The notes: a model not told the origin generated them from the sequence alone. A stretch of 6,082 nucleotides of DNA from an uncultured Thalassolituus sp. (GCA_913054055.1 CAJXIT010000224.1:1-6082), one strand, 5' to 3'. Shown: positions 1 through 5,970, numbered from the stretch's first letter. Numbers and translations are program-made.

Positions 1-1088
1 GTGCCTGCTGTGTTTAACTCACAAAAATTGCCCTCATGAAACTTAATCATAAGCGAACCCTCAAACCCACGATCATTCAAACGATCTACCAGAGCTAATA
101 AATAGTTTTGATAGACTGGTGAGCTTAACGCCTGCTGATACTCTATTTGATTATTTTGGTTTAACACCCACTCAAGCATGCCAGTTTCAACCAAAGCCCC
201 TGAGTTGTATGTGTCCGCATCCTGAATAGAAGACTGCGTCACCGAGGTTTTTAATTCATTTAAGGCTTTAGACTGTTGCTGCAAAGCCATGCGCAATGGC
301 TCAAGTTCATTACTCGGAGATGTTTTTGAATCAAAAAAAGCAAATACCGCCACTAACATTAAAACAGATATGAAAATCACTTTGTGCCAAAACACATTGC
401 GGTTAGAAAGCTTGCTTATGGCAGGGCTTACTTGCGAAACCATCCCTTGTAACAATGAATGCTGATCTTGCTTAATAGTATCTCGCTGCTCAATAAACAA
501 CTGACGAAACAATTGGCGCATGGAATCCTTTTCTAAATCTTCACTGGCACTGCGAGCCAATTCATCCAAGCTGTGTTTTGTATTGGCAATTACATGCGCT
601 TGATTTTCTTGAGCTTGCGCTTGTTCGTGAGTAATGGGTTCTGCCACTGGCGGTTTTGTTTTAAGGGGAATCAATTTAAGTTGCTGTAAAACACTTTCTA
701 ACTGAACAGGCTTAAGTTTTTTAGGTAGCACACCCACCGCACCCAAAGCACGCGCCTGATTAATATAAACGCCCTCATCTTTGGATGTGTACATCATAAT
801 CGGAATCTTAGCCGTACTAGGATCGCTTTTAATAGCCTGCACCGCCTGAAACCCATCCATTCCAGGCATCATATGATCCATGAAAATCACATCAGGTTTG
901 AAAGCACTTAAGGTCCCTAGGGCCTCCTCTGCGCTCTCTGCAGTCTCAACTCTAATACCTTGCTCAAGCAGCATTTCCTTAAGCACATAACGAGCAAGCT
1001 TAGAATCATCAACCACCAAAGCGGTTTTCTTCAAGCTCGCCTGCTTATTCTTAGCAGCCTGCGATAAAGAGGAAATACTAGAGGACAT
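1..1088 (-). CDS. Membrane-anchored response-regulator receiver protein (C-terminus beyond window)
   Basis: The reading frame stays open from the ATG at 1088 to the window edge, giving 362 residues of an incomplete protein. Residues about 20-143 form a CheY-like receiver. It has the acidic pair D27-D28, phospho-acceptor D71 in FMDHMMPGMDG, T101 and K123, so all phosphorylation residues are present. A Gln/Ala-rich, polar linker follows. One hydrophobic membrane segment lies at about 234-252 (VIFISVLMLVAVFAFF). After it comes a short likely coiled coil (about 262-284) and then a region around 324-362 with GFEGSLMIKFHEGNFCE that I cannot assign. The inferred topology is receiver in the cytoplasm and C-terminal part in the periplasm. 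A phosphoryl signal may therefore be passed to a membrane or envelope partner rather than to DNA. There is no DNA-binding or known enzymatic output domain in the visible part. The gene is divergent from a diguanylate cyclase. The start is supported by GGAG eight bases upstream. The receiver call is firm; the output is unknown. Confidence 0.88.
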   Translation of the reverse strand, partial: MSSSISSLSQAAKNKQASLKKTALVVDDSKLARYVLKEMLLEQGIRVETAESAEEALGTLSAFKPDVIFMDHMMPGMDGFQAVQAIKSDPSTAKIPIMMYTSKDEGVYINQARALGAVGVLPKKLKPVQLESVLQQLKLIPLKTKPPVAEPITHEQAQAQENQAHVIANTKHSLDELARSASEDLEKDSMRQLFRQLFIEQRDTIKQDQHSLLQGMVSQVSPAISKLSNRNVFWHKVIFISVLMLVAVFAFFDSKTSPSNELEPLRMALQQQSKALNELKTSVTQSSIQDADTYNSGALVETGMLEWVLNQNNQIEYQQALSSPVYQNYLLALVDRLNDRGFEGSLMIKFHEGNFCELNTAG

Positions 1089-1096
1089 TGGAACAA

Positions 1097-1100
1097 CTCC
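1097..1100 (-). promoter_or_regulatory. Shine-Dalgarno site of the membrane receiver gene
   Basis: Read on the minus strand, GGAG lies eight bases before the ATG at 1088 (CTGGAGTTGTTCCAATG). This is the best ribosome-binding site in the window and fixes the start of this gene. Confidence 0.7.
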
Positions 1101-1118
1101 AGGCAATGAAAACCGCGG

Positions 1119-1147
1119 ATTATATGGTATACCTTGAAATTCTTTAT
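1119..1147 (-). promoter_or_regulatory. Candidate sigma-70 promoter for the membrane receiver gene
   Basis: On the minus strand a perfect TATAAT occupies 1124-1119. The hexamer 17 bases upstream (1147-1142, ATAAAG) is a poor -35 match, so the prediction rests on the -10 box and its position. Transcription would begin near 1112, giving a leader of about 24 bases that contains the GGAG site. Confidence 0.4.
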
Positions 1148-1247
1148 ATTTGGTAACCTACAAACCCGAATCATGTCACAACAATCACTACTAAATTTTG
1201 AAAAAGGGCTATGCCATCACATAACCATTGCACCTCTCAGGCATTAG

Positions 1248-1268
1248 CTGACAACTATTAAATGTCAG
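1248..1268. promoter_or_regulatory. Inverted repeat in the divergent control region (possible operator)
   Basis: CTGACA at 1248-1253 and its exact reverse complement TGTCAG at 1263-1268 are separated by nine bases, so the half-site centres are 15 bp apart. The repeat lies between two divergent signalling genes, where a dimeric regulator could bind. The arms are short and could arise by chance. No known regulator consensus is recognised. Confidence 0.25.
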
Positions 1269-1302
1269 TCAGATTGTGTACAGCCACTCACCTAGAACCA
1301 AA

Positions 1303-1331
1303 TTTCAGAATACTGCTAAACTGATTATATT
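1303..1331 (+). promoter_or_regulatory. Weak candidate promoter for the diguanylate cyclase gene
   Basis: TTTCAG (1303-1308) and TATATT (1326-1331) are 17 bases apart. The -35 match is poor. If used, transcription would start near 1338, downstream of the alternative GTG at 1276 and upstream of the ATG at 1363, which agrees with the chosen start of that gene. Confidence 0.2.
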
Positions 1332-1362
1332 CATTTATGAGCCCATATTCGGTACATGCAAA

Positions 1363-2625
1363 ATGATCAGCAAGGTTTTAATCATTGAAGACAGCCCACT
1401 AGTAATGAAGATTATTCGACACGTGGCAAGATCGGAATTAAAGGACCTTGACCCTATATATGCCCACACGCTTAAAGAAGCACAAGCCATATACAACACA
1501 CATAAAGACAGTATCTATGCGGCCTTAGCCGACCTGACCCTACCAGATGCCGCCAACGGCGAGGTTGTAGACTACCTACTTGAAAACAACGTACCCACAA
1601 TTGTGCTTACTGCCAGTGTTGACGACACTAAAAGAGAAACCTTGCTCAATAAAGGCGTGGTGGACTACGTCATAAAAGAGAGTCGTTTTTCATATTCTTA
1701 TGCCATAGGCCTACTCAACCGCCTATATCGCAATCAAAACATAAAAGTATTGGTTGCAGAGGACTCCCTTCCACAGCGAAACTTCATCATACAACGATTA
1801 ACAGAACATCAGTTTCAAACCATATCCGCATCAAATGGCGTCGAAGCGCTAAAGCAATTGAATGAAAACCCTGATATTAAACTGTTAATAACTGACTACA
1901 ATATGCCCGAAATGGATGGGTTTGAATTAGTAAAAACCATTCGACACAGCATAGGAAAAAACGACTTAATTATCATTGGCCTCTCTGTGCAAGAGCTGGA
2001 TAAAGGCTCGCTCTCAGCAAAATTTATTAAAAATGGCGCCAACGATTTCTTATCCAAACCCTTTAACCATGAAGAATTCAACTGCCGCATCAAACACAAT
2101 ATTGAATCTTTAGAATTACTAGAAGCCACACTCTATCAAGCCAACAATGACTTTTTAACGGGACTTCCCAATCGACGATGTTTTTTTAATGCGGGAGAAA
2201 TAGCTCATAAAGAAGCCAGTAAGAATAAAACCCCGCTGTCAGCTGCCGTATTAGACCTAGACTGGTTTAAAAGTGTTAATGATGACCATGGGCATGACGC
2301 AGGCGATAAAGTACTTCAGTTTTTCAGTGTCCAAATAAAGGGATTCTTTGCAGACTATATCACGACATTGGGCCGTACCGGAGGTGAAGAATTTTGCATC
2401 CTACTCCCAGGGTTAAACAGCTATGAAGCGGGAGAATTCATTGATGAGTTTCGTCAAGACGTGATCAATCAAGTTATATACATTAATGAAGGCACAGAGT
2501 TAAAAATCACCTTTAGCTGTGGCGTTAGTGACGATCCTTGCGATTCTTTAGACCACCAAATAGCAAAAGCAGACGAAAACCTTTATCGCGCAAAAGATGA
2601 AGGCCGAAATAGAGTTGTTTATTAG
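1363..2625 (+). CDS. Response-regulator diguanylate cyclase, REC-REC-GGDEF
   Basis: This 420-residue protein is predicted to make cyclic di-GMP from two GTP in response to phosphorylation. Receiver 1 (about 4-122) has E9-D10, phospho-acceptor D57 in ADLTLPD, T83 and K105. Receiver 2 (about 127-247) has E133-D134, D178 in ITDYNMPEMDG, S208 and K232-P233. Both therefore look phosphorylatable. The GGDEF domain (about 258-420) has DFLTGLPNRR, metal-site D298 in LDLDWFK, N306, and the active-site GGEEF at 340-344, so it should be catalytic. The allosteric RxxD inhibition site expected just upstream of GGEEF is absent (DYIT there). The domain order matches PleD of Caulobacter, but orthology is not claimed. 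The ATG at 1363 is preferred because receiver 1 begins right after it. An in-frame GTG at 1276 would add 29 residues unlike a receiver. Neither start has a good Shine-Dalgarno site. There is no membrane segment, so the protein is cytoplasmic. It probably belongs to the same signalling theme as the divergent receiver gene. Confidence 0.93.
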   Translation: MISKVLIIEDSPLVMKIIRHVARSELKDLDPIYAHTLKEAQAIYNTHKDSIYAALADLTLPDAANGEVVDYLLENNVPTIVLTASVDDTKRETLLNKGVVDYVIKESRFSYSYAIGLLNRLYRNQNIKVLVAEDSLPQRNFIIQRLTEHQFQTISASNGVEALKQLNENPDIKLLITDYNMPEMDGFELVKTIRHSIGKNDLIIIGLSVQELDKGSLSAKFIKNGANDFLSKPFNHEEFNCRIKHNIESLELLEATLYQANNDFLTGLPNRRCFFNAGEIAHKEASKNKTPLSAAVLDLDWFKSVNDDHGHDAGDKVLQFFSVQIKGFFADYITTLGRTGGEEFCILLPGLNSYEAGEFIDEFRQDVINQVIYINEGTELKITFSCGVSDDPCDSLDHQIAKADENLYRAKDEGRNRVVY

Positions 2626-2894
2626 CGTCTCATAAGCAACACCTCCCTAACAAAAGTACCACTAAAAACCAGGTCGATATCAATCTGGAACTAGAGCCCA
2701 TTAAATCAATACAAGCACTTCAAATATTATTAGGAATTCCTATCACAGGGGCATATACAGACATTCGACCTCCGACTTTAGGCAACAAAAAATCTAAGGC
2801 GGAATATATCACTATCATTTATTCCATAAAAAATATGGAGGTACAGAATCGCTCACTAATATCTTTTAGAAATGAACTTCACATTAAGAATTAA
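2613..2894 (+). other. Startless 93-codon open stretch (possible gene remnant)
   Basis: One forward frame is open from just after a TAG at 2610-2612 to a TAA at 2892-2894. It overlaps the last codons of the cyclase gene in another frame. No ATG, GTG or TTG occurs until an ATG at 2835, so it cannot be an ordinary complete gene. The peptide includes LELEPIKSIQALQILLGIP and ITGAYTDIRPPTLGNKKSK, which look more protein-like than random but match no family I know. It may be the 3' remnant of a lost gene or simply chance. Its stop codon falls inside the TTAAGAA array. Confidence 0.2.
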
Positions 2895-2925
2895 GAATTA
2901 AGAATTAAGAATTAAGAATTAAGAA
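2884..2925. repeat. Tandem heptamer array, six perfect TTAAGAA copies
   Basis: Six uninterrupted, identical copies of TTAAGAA run head to tail. Because the unit is 7 bp and holds TAA on both strands (TTCTTAA on the minus strand), successive copies put a stop codon in every one of the six reading frames. It lies between convergent genes. Copy number is likely to vary by replication slippage, with no coding consequence visible here. Confidence 0.95.
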
Positions 2926-2934
2926 CGATTCTAA

Positions 2935-3036
2935 TCAGTGCTTTAGACTGAGGAAATAGAAATAATTATAAAAATACATAAAGCTGAATCCGTACAATAA
3001 CGTTAAAGCCATTAACGAAACTAAAAGATTATTCAT
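2935..3036 (-). CDS. Doubtful small hydrophobic protein, 33 residues
   Basis: This ATG-started frame ends with TGA and encodes one hydrophobic, aromatic-rich span (MNNLLVSLMALTLLYGFSF followed by a Tyr/Phe-rich tail). It could be a single-pass membrane peptide. It lies 61 bases downstream of the leucine-rich-repeat gene in the same direction. The frame continues upstream into that gene's DNA, and AT-rich sequence easily yields such peptides. Only a weak GTGG precedes the ATG. It is kept as a candidate only. Confidence 0.13.
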   Translation of the reverse strand: MNNLLVSLMALTLLYGFSFMYFYNYFYFLSLKH

Positions 3037-3097
3037 ACAACCACATAAGCCGCAGTACACCTTACTTAGCCGCCAAAGTTTTATGGCTACAATGTTT

Positions 3098-3952
3098 TTA
3101 TCTTTGCAATTGACTTGTCCATTCCTTTGCATTTCCATCCCAGGTAAGACCATAAAGCGACTCAAATGGCCCCCACTGCACAGGCAATATAACGGAAAGC
3201 GTTTCAATATACGCTTTTGCTTCAATGCTAAACGGGTTTTTGCGCAGATCGATACGTTGAAACTTACTTACATCTCGAAAGCGAATGGTTGTTAATTGAT
3301 TATCAGAAACCAAGAGCTCATTCAGATTAACGTTATTTGATAAATCCAATGAGGTTAGCTGATTATGACTCGCATTAAGTACATGCAAATTTATATTGTT
3401 ATCAACCTTTAGCTCGGATAACTGGTTGTGACTAGCATCAATCTGAGTCAATGCTGTATTAACTGAAATATCCAGTGCGGCCAACTGATTGTTGCGAGCA
3501 TCTAAGGCGACCAAAGCTTTATTCGCAGACAAGTTTAAATGCTTTAACTGGTTGCCAGAGATATTAAGCTTTTTCAGTTTGGTGTTGGACGAAACATCTA
3601 AAACTGTTAAGTCATTGCCGTAAACCTTAAGTTTGCTTAATTCCGTGTTTTTAGACAAATCTAGCTGGGCCAGATTATTGAAGCCTACATTCAATTCCTC
3701 TAAATTCGGAAACTGCTCTATTCCAGCAATAGACTCAATGGATTTATCATCACACCTTAGCGACCGAATATCTTTAGCGAGTGTTGTTTCATCAGAATTA
3801 TAGGCATGAGTAACACAATCCTTAAAACGGACATCCTCAAAAGCAAGGTTATGCACAAGGGTTGCATCATCTAAACTAAGCAGTACAGAACCTCCAAAAA
3901 CTAACCCTCCAAAAACCAATACACTCAAAAAATACGTTTTCACTCCAGCCAT
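3098..3952 (-). CDS. Exported leucine-rich-repeat protein
   Basis: The product is 284 residues from the ATG at 3952. Residues 1-26 look like a Sec signal peptide (MAGVK, then a long hydrophobic core) with no lipobox cysteine. A cap region follows, with C46 and C67, a possible disulfide. Residues 84-230 are seven leucine-rich repeats of exactly 21 residues, of the form LxxLxxxxNQLxxLDLSxNxx, plus a partial eighth ending near 242. The C-terminal 40 residues are not repeats and contain WGPF and LTWDG. Such repeats form a curved protein-binding surface, and the 21-residue unit resembles internalin-type repeats. The binding partner is unknown; the site is probably periplasm or cell surface. An upstream in-frame ATG at 3973 would add seven residues. 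The ATG at 3952 is preferred because it has a GAG at suitable spacing and gives a more typical signal peptide. The gene follows a lipoprotein gene after about 80 bases, so an envelope-related operon is likely. Confidence 0.85.
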   Translation of the reverse strand: MAGVKTYFLSVLVFGGLVFGGSVLLSLDDATLVHNLAFEDVRFKDCVTHAYNSDETTLAKDIRSLRCDDKSIESIAGIEQFPNLEELNVGFNNLAQLDLSKNTELSKLKVYGNDLTVLDVSSNTKLKKLNISGNQLKHLNLSANKALVALDARNNQLAALDISVNTALTQIDASHNQLSELKVDNNINLHVLNASHNQLTSLDLSNNVNLNELLVSDNQLTTIRFRDVSKFQRIDLRKNPFSIEAKAYIETLSVILPVQWGPFESLYGLTWDGNAKEWTSQLQR

Positions 3953-3990
3953 TAAACCCACTCTATATCCCATTTAATTGAAACTTAATA

Positions 3991-3996
3991 TTTATA
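3991..3996 (-). promoter_or_regulatory. Weak candidate -10 box before the leucine-rich-repeat gene
   Basis: TATAAA read on the minus strand lies in the gap between the lipoprotein gene and the leucine-rich-repeat gene. No convincing -35 hexamer is found at the right distance. It could allow independent transcription starting near 3984, which would leave a usable leader only for the ATG at 3952. Confidence 0.18.
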
Positions 3997-4035
3997 GACA
4001 CTGACTCAAACCAAACGAGAATAGTTCAACACTTT

Positions 4036-4524
4036 TTAGTTTCGATCTTTGTTTTTAGCCACTAGCAAACCCTGCCAAAAGCTTTTATCAGCCATATCCG
4101 ACAATCCTCCTACAGGGTATATCGCAGACATACTTACAACCATAGGAAATAAAACCGTCTGCTTACTTTTCACTTCGATAGGCACAACGGGCTCTAAAGG
4201 ATAATTAAAAATAGGATCATCTCCTTTGTGTGCCCCATAACGGTACTCTAATGCCGTATAGAGCCCTGGCCGTAAGTTTTTCACATAAACCAAACGTCGA
4301 CCCTCTTTGAAATCAACCTCAATATTGTGAATAACCCCTGATTCTTCATGCTTTAAAACAACAATTATGGCTAAATTTGTATTGAACTTATCTGCATCAG
4401 ACGTCACCGAAAAAACGCCTAAGGCGAGTTCACCCAGCGACTCACCCTCATTTGTTTCTTTAATTGAACAGCTGGCCATTACAAAGAAAATTACTACTAT
4501 CAGAAGCCTTTCAATTAAAGTCAT
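4036..4524 (-). CDS. Small predicted outer-membrane lipoprotein of unknown function
   Basis: This 162-residue protein begins with a lipoprotein signal peptide: a charged start (MTLIER), a hydrophobic core (LLIVVIFFV) and the lipobox MASC with acceptor cysteine C19. The next residue is Ser, not Asp, so by the usual Lol sorting rule it would go to the outer membrane. The mature part is rich in predicted beta strands. Strand-like stretches include LAIIVVLKHE, NIEVDF, RLVYVKNLRPGLYTALEY and VPIEVKSKQTVLFPMVV. The VKNLRPGLYT segment is reminiscent of transthyretin-like or carboxypeptidase-regulatory beta-sandwich folds, but I do not recognise the family. No catalytic motif is visible. It is the first gene of a likely two-gene minus-strand unit with the exported leucine-rich-repeat protein. 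The pair may act together at the cell envelope, but this is inferred from position alone. No strong Shine-Dalgarno site precedes the ATG; the signal peptide supports the start. Confidence 0.78.
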   Translation of the reverse strand: MTLIERLLIVVIFFVMASCSIKETNEGESLGELALGVFSVTSDADKFNTNLAIIVVLKHEESGVIHNIEVDFKEGRRLVYVKNLRPGLYTALEYRYGAHKGDDPIFNYPLEPVVPIEVKSKQTVLFPMVVSMSAIYPVGGLSDMADKSFWQGLLVAKNKDRN

Positions 4525-4562
4525 GTCTTTATTCTTTGGTGAGTTATTAAATGAAGAATATG

Positions 4563-4591
4563 ACTGTACATTCTGGCAACACTAGAAACAA
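4563..4591 (-). promoter_or_regulatory. Candidate promoter for the lipoprotein/LRR unit
   Basis: On the minus strand TTGTTT (4591-4586) and TACAGT (4568-4563) are exactly 17 bases apart, each matching four of six consensus bases. Transcription would start near 4556, about 31 bases before the lipoprotein ATG. The site lies directly beside the left repeat array of the transposase module. Confidence 0.27.
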
Positions 4592-4610
4592 GAACTAGAA
4601 AAACAAAGAT

Positions 4611-4683
4611 AAAGGATAGGGACACTCATGCTAAGGGAAAGGATAGGGACACTCATGACAGGGAAAGGATAGGGACACTCATG
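4611..4683 (+). repeat. Left flanking array: three direct 20-bp repeats
   Basis: AAAGGATAGGGACACTCATG occurs three times without mismatch at 4611-4630, 4638-4657 and 4664-4683. The spacers are 7 bases (CTAAGGG) and 6 bases (ACAGGG), so the periods are 27 and 26 bp. Both spacers end in GGG, so the last two copies share a longer GGGAAAGGA start. The core GGACACTCA is the exact reverse complement of TGAGTGTCC in the array on the other side of the transposase gene. The short spacing and short unit rule out a CRISPR. It is probably a recognition or end region associated with the transposase. Confidence 0.93.
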
Positions 4684-4762
4684 TTAAGTGTTTTTCATTA
4701 GCCATATACCGCTGATTTTCTTATCTAGTTACATTGGCCTATGTTATTTTTTGCACAATTAC

Positions 4763-4791
4763 TTTCAAATAGCATTAAGCCTATTTATAAA
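4763..4791 (+). promoter_or_regulatory. Candidate promoter for the transposase gene
   Basis: TTTCAA (4763-4768) and TATAAA (4786-4791) are 17 bases apart. The -10 box is a five-of-six match; the -35 box is poor. Transcription would start at about 4798-4799, almost at the ATG at 4800, so the message would be essentially leaderless. This agrees with the lack of any Shine-Dalgarno site before the gene. Confidence 0.3.
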
Positions 4792-4799
4792 ACATACTC

Positions 4800-5795
4800 A
4801 TGACCAAAGCTCGCTCACAACAAGTTTGCTTAGAAGCCACTCCGTATTACCATTGTGTATCCCGCTGTGTGCGCAAAGCTTATTTATGCGGCATTGATTA
4901 CACCACCAAGCAAAACTACGAACACCGCCGAGCATGGCTAAAACAAGAAATCTTAAGACAAGCCCAAGTGTTTGCCATTGATGTGGCTGCTTATGCGGTT
5001 ATGTCTAACCATTATCATGTGGTGTTACACATCAACAAACAAAAAGCAGACAGCTGGACGCTCGATCAAGTCATTGACCGCTGGCACACCCTATATAAGG
5101 GCAACCCACTGAGCCAGCGATACCTGAAAGACCCAAAATTCTCTGAAGCGGAGTTATTAAAACTCACAGAGTTTGTAGAAAAGTGGCGTGAACGCTTGAT
5201 GGATATCAGTTGGTTTATGCGTCGCTTAAATGAATTCATTTCTAGGCAAGCTAACTACGAAGATAACTGCACTGGCCGCTTCTGGGAAGGTAGATTTAAA
5301 TCTCAAGCCCTACTGGATGAAAAAGCACTCGCCGCGTGCCTAGCTTATGTGGACTTAAACCCTGTTCGCGCCAACATGGCAAAAACACCAGAGCAATCAA
5401 AACACACATCAATCAAGGCGCGATCATTAAAAGCCAAATCAGTGCACTCCCCCAACCACCCCAACCAACAAGAAAAAACACTTATGCCTTTTGCAGGCAA
5501 CCCCCGAAATGATATGCCCCAAGGATTACCATTTAAACTAACGGATTATTTAGAGCTGGTAGAATTAACAGGGCGTGTCATACGCGAAGATAAACGCGGC
5601 TATATTGAAAAGCATCAACCACCTATTCTTCAGCGCCTAGGGATTGAGCCCGAAAGCTGGATAAAAATGACCACGTCATTTGAAAAAACATTTAAGGATT
5701 TAGTAGGCAACCCTACCCTAATGGATACTGCCATTGCACTGTTAGATCGTAAAAGGCGACCCGGCATAGCCAATTGCAAAGCGTTACTAAATTAA
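4800..5795 (+). CDS. REP-associated-type tyrosine transposase (Y1/HUH, IS200-like family)
   Basis: This 331-residue protein belongs to the IS200-like Y1 transposase superfamily, single-strand DNA endonucleases that cut and join through a tyrosine. Residues about 11-30 (LEATPYYHCVSRCVRKAYLC) form the typical first strand and RNA-recognition-like start. The HUH metal-binding motif is H71-Y72-H73 in VMSNHYHVVLHI. The likely catalytic tyrosine is Y183 in AYVDLNPVRA, placed by recalled similarity to Y115 of E. coli TnpA-REP. GRFWEGRFKSQALLDE (159-174) is the usual motif before it. All catalytic residues are present, so the enzyme looks intact. A polar linker and a C-terminal part (about 195-331) exceed the roughly 150-200 residues of basic family members and may bind DNA. 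Flanking repeat arrays with an inverted shared core point to a REP/RAYT-like role rather than a simple insertion sequence. The start is fixed by family similarity from TKARSQQVCLEATPYYH onward; no Shine-Dalgarno site is visible, suggesting low or leaderless translation. Confidence 0.93.
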   Translation: MTKARSQQVCLEATPYYHCVSRCVRKAYLCGIDYTTKQNYEHRRAWLKQEILRQAQVFAIDVAAYAVMSNHYHVVLHINKQKADSWTLDQVIDRWHTLYKGNPLSQRYLKDPKFSEAELLKLTEFVEKWRERLMDISWFMRRLNEFISRQANYEDNCTGRFWEGRFKSQALLDEKALAACLAYVDLNPVRANMAKTPEQSKHTSIKARSLKAKSVHSPNHPNQQEKTLMPFAGNPRNDMPQGLPFKLTDYLELVELTGRVIREDKRGYIEKHQPPILQRLGIEPESWIKMTTSFEKTFKDLVGNPTLMDTAIALLDRKRRPGIANCKALLN

Positions 5796-5802
5796 TCACT
5801 CA

Positions 5803-5811
5803 CACTCTAAA
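5803..5811 (-). repeat. Isolated inverted partial copy of the right-hand repeat
   Basis: CACTCTAAA, seven bases after the transposase stop, is the exact reverse complement of TTTAGAGTG, which starts each right-array core (first copy 5974-5982). Beyond these nine bases the match degrades (TGAGTGA against AGTGTCC). It may be a decayed, oppositely oriented unit, or chance. Confidence 0.3.
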
Positions 5812-5820
5812 CACAAAAAC

Positions 5821-5836
5821 ATCTCACTGAGATTTT
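5821..5836 (+). terminator. Possible weak intrinsic terminator after the transposase gene
   Basis: ATCTC (5821-5825) and GAGAT (5829-5833) form a 5-bp stem with a 3-base loop, followed by a short T run to 5836. It starts 26 bases after the stop codon. The stem is short and AT-containing, so termination would be inefficient. Confidence 0.33.
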
Positions 5837-5970
5837 CCGTGCCTGCCATTCAATAAATAGCCTGAATTTTAAGTGTGCAAAGCACTTTCAATACTTAAGA
5901 ACCACAACAAACTTCCGCCATTCAAAATAATTACTTTAACAAGAAATGATTATCCAAATTGGACTTATAG

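Larger units (their letters stand above)
2626..3097. other. Gene-poor region between convergent genes
   Basis: These 472 bases separate the 3' ends of the cyclase gene (plus) and the leucine-rich-repeat gene (minus). I find no clear gene, RNA gene or strong intrinsic terminator for either neighbour. The contents worth naming are the startless open stretch, the TTAAGAA tandem array and a doubtful 33-codon hydrophobic frame, each listed separately. Confidence 0.6.

Noticed and set aside
1276..1362. GTG at 1276 as the start of the cyclase gene
   Set aside because: It has no ribosome-binding site, and the added 29 residues do not resemble any receiver. The receiver fold begins immediately after the ATG at 1363.
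1896..2129. 77-codon minus-strand reading frame
   Set aside because: It lies wholly inside the receiver 2 and GGDEF coding sequence on the other strand and has no recognisable features; it is an antisense shadow.
2669..2688. Hairpin CCAG...CTGG as terminator of the cyclase gene
   Set aside because: The stem is four base pairs with a twelve-base loop and no T run follows.
3037..3225. Longer 96-codon version of the hydrophobic minus-strand frame
   Set aside because: Its first part overlaps the 3' end of the well-supported leucine-rich-repeat gene in another frame and is low-credibility sequence. Only the shorter 33-codon part is kept, as doubtful.
3083..3295. 70-codon plus-strand reading frame
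   Set aside because: It is antisense to the leucine-rich-repeat gene with no supporting motif or ribosome-binding site.
4367..4585. 72-codon plus-strand reading frame
   Set aside because: It is antisense to the lipoprotein gene, whose signal peptide and lipobox make the minus strand the real coding strand.
4688..4897. 69-codon hydrophobic plus-strand frame before the transposase
   Set aside because: It starts with GTG without a ribosome-binding site in AT-rich DNA and runs into the transposase gene out of frame. The hydrophobicity follows from base composition.
5871..5887. AAGTG...CACTT hairpin after the transposase gene as a REP or terminator
   Set aside because: The five-base stem is weak, no T tract of useful length follows, and it shares no core with the flanking repeats.
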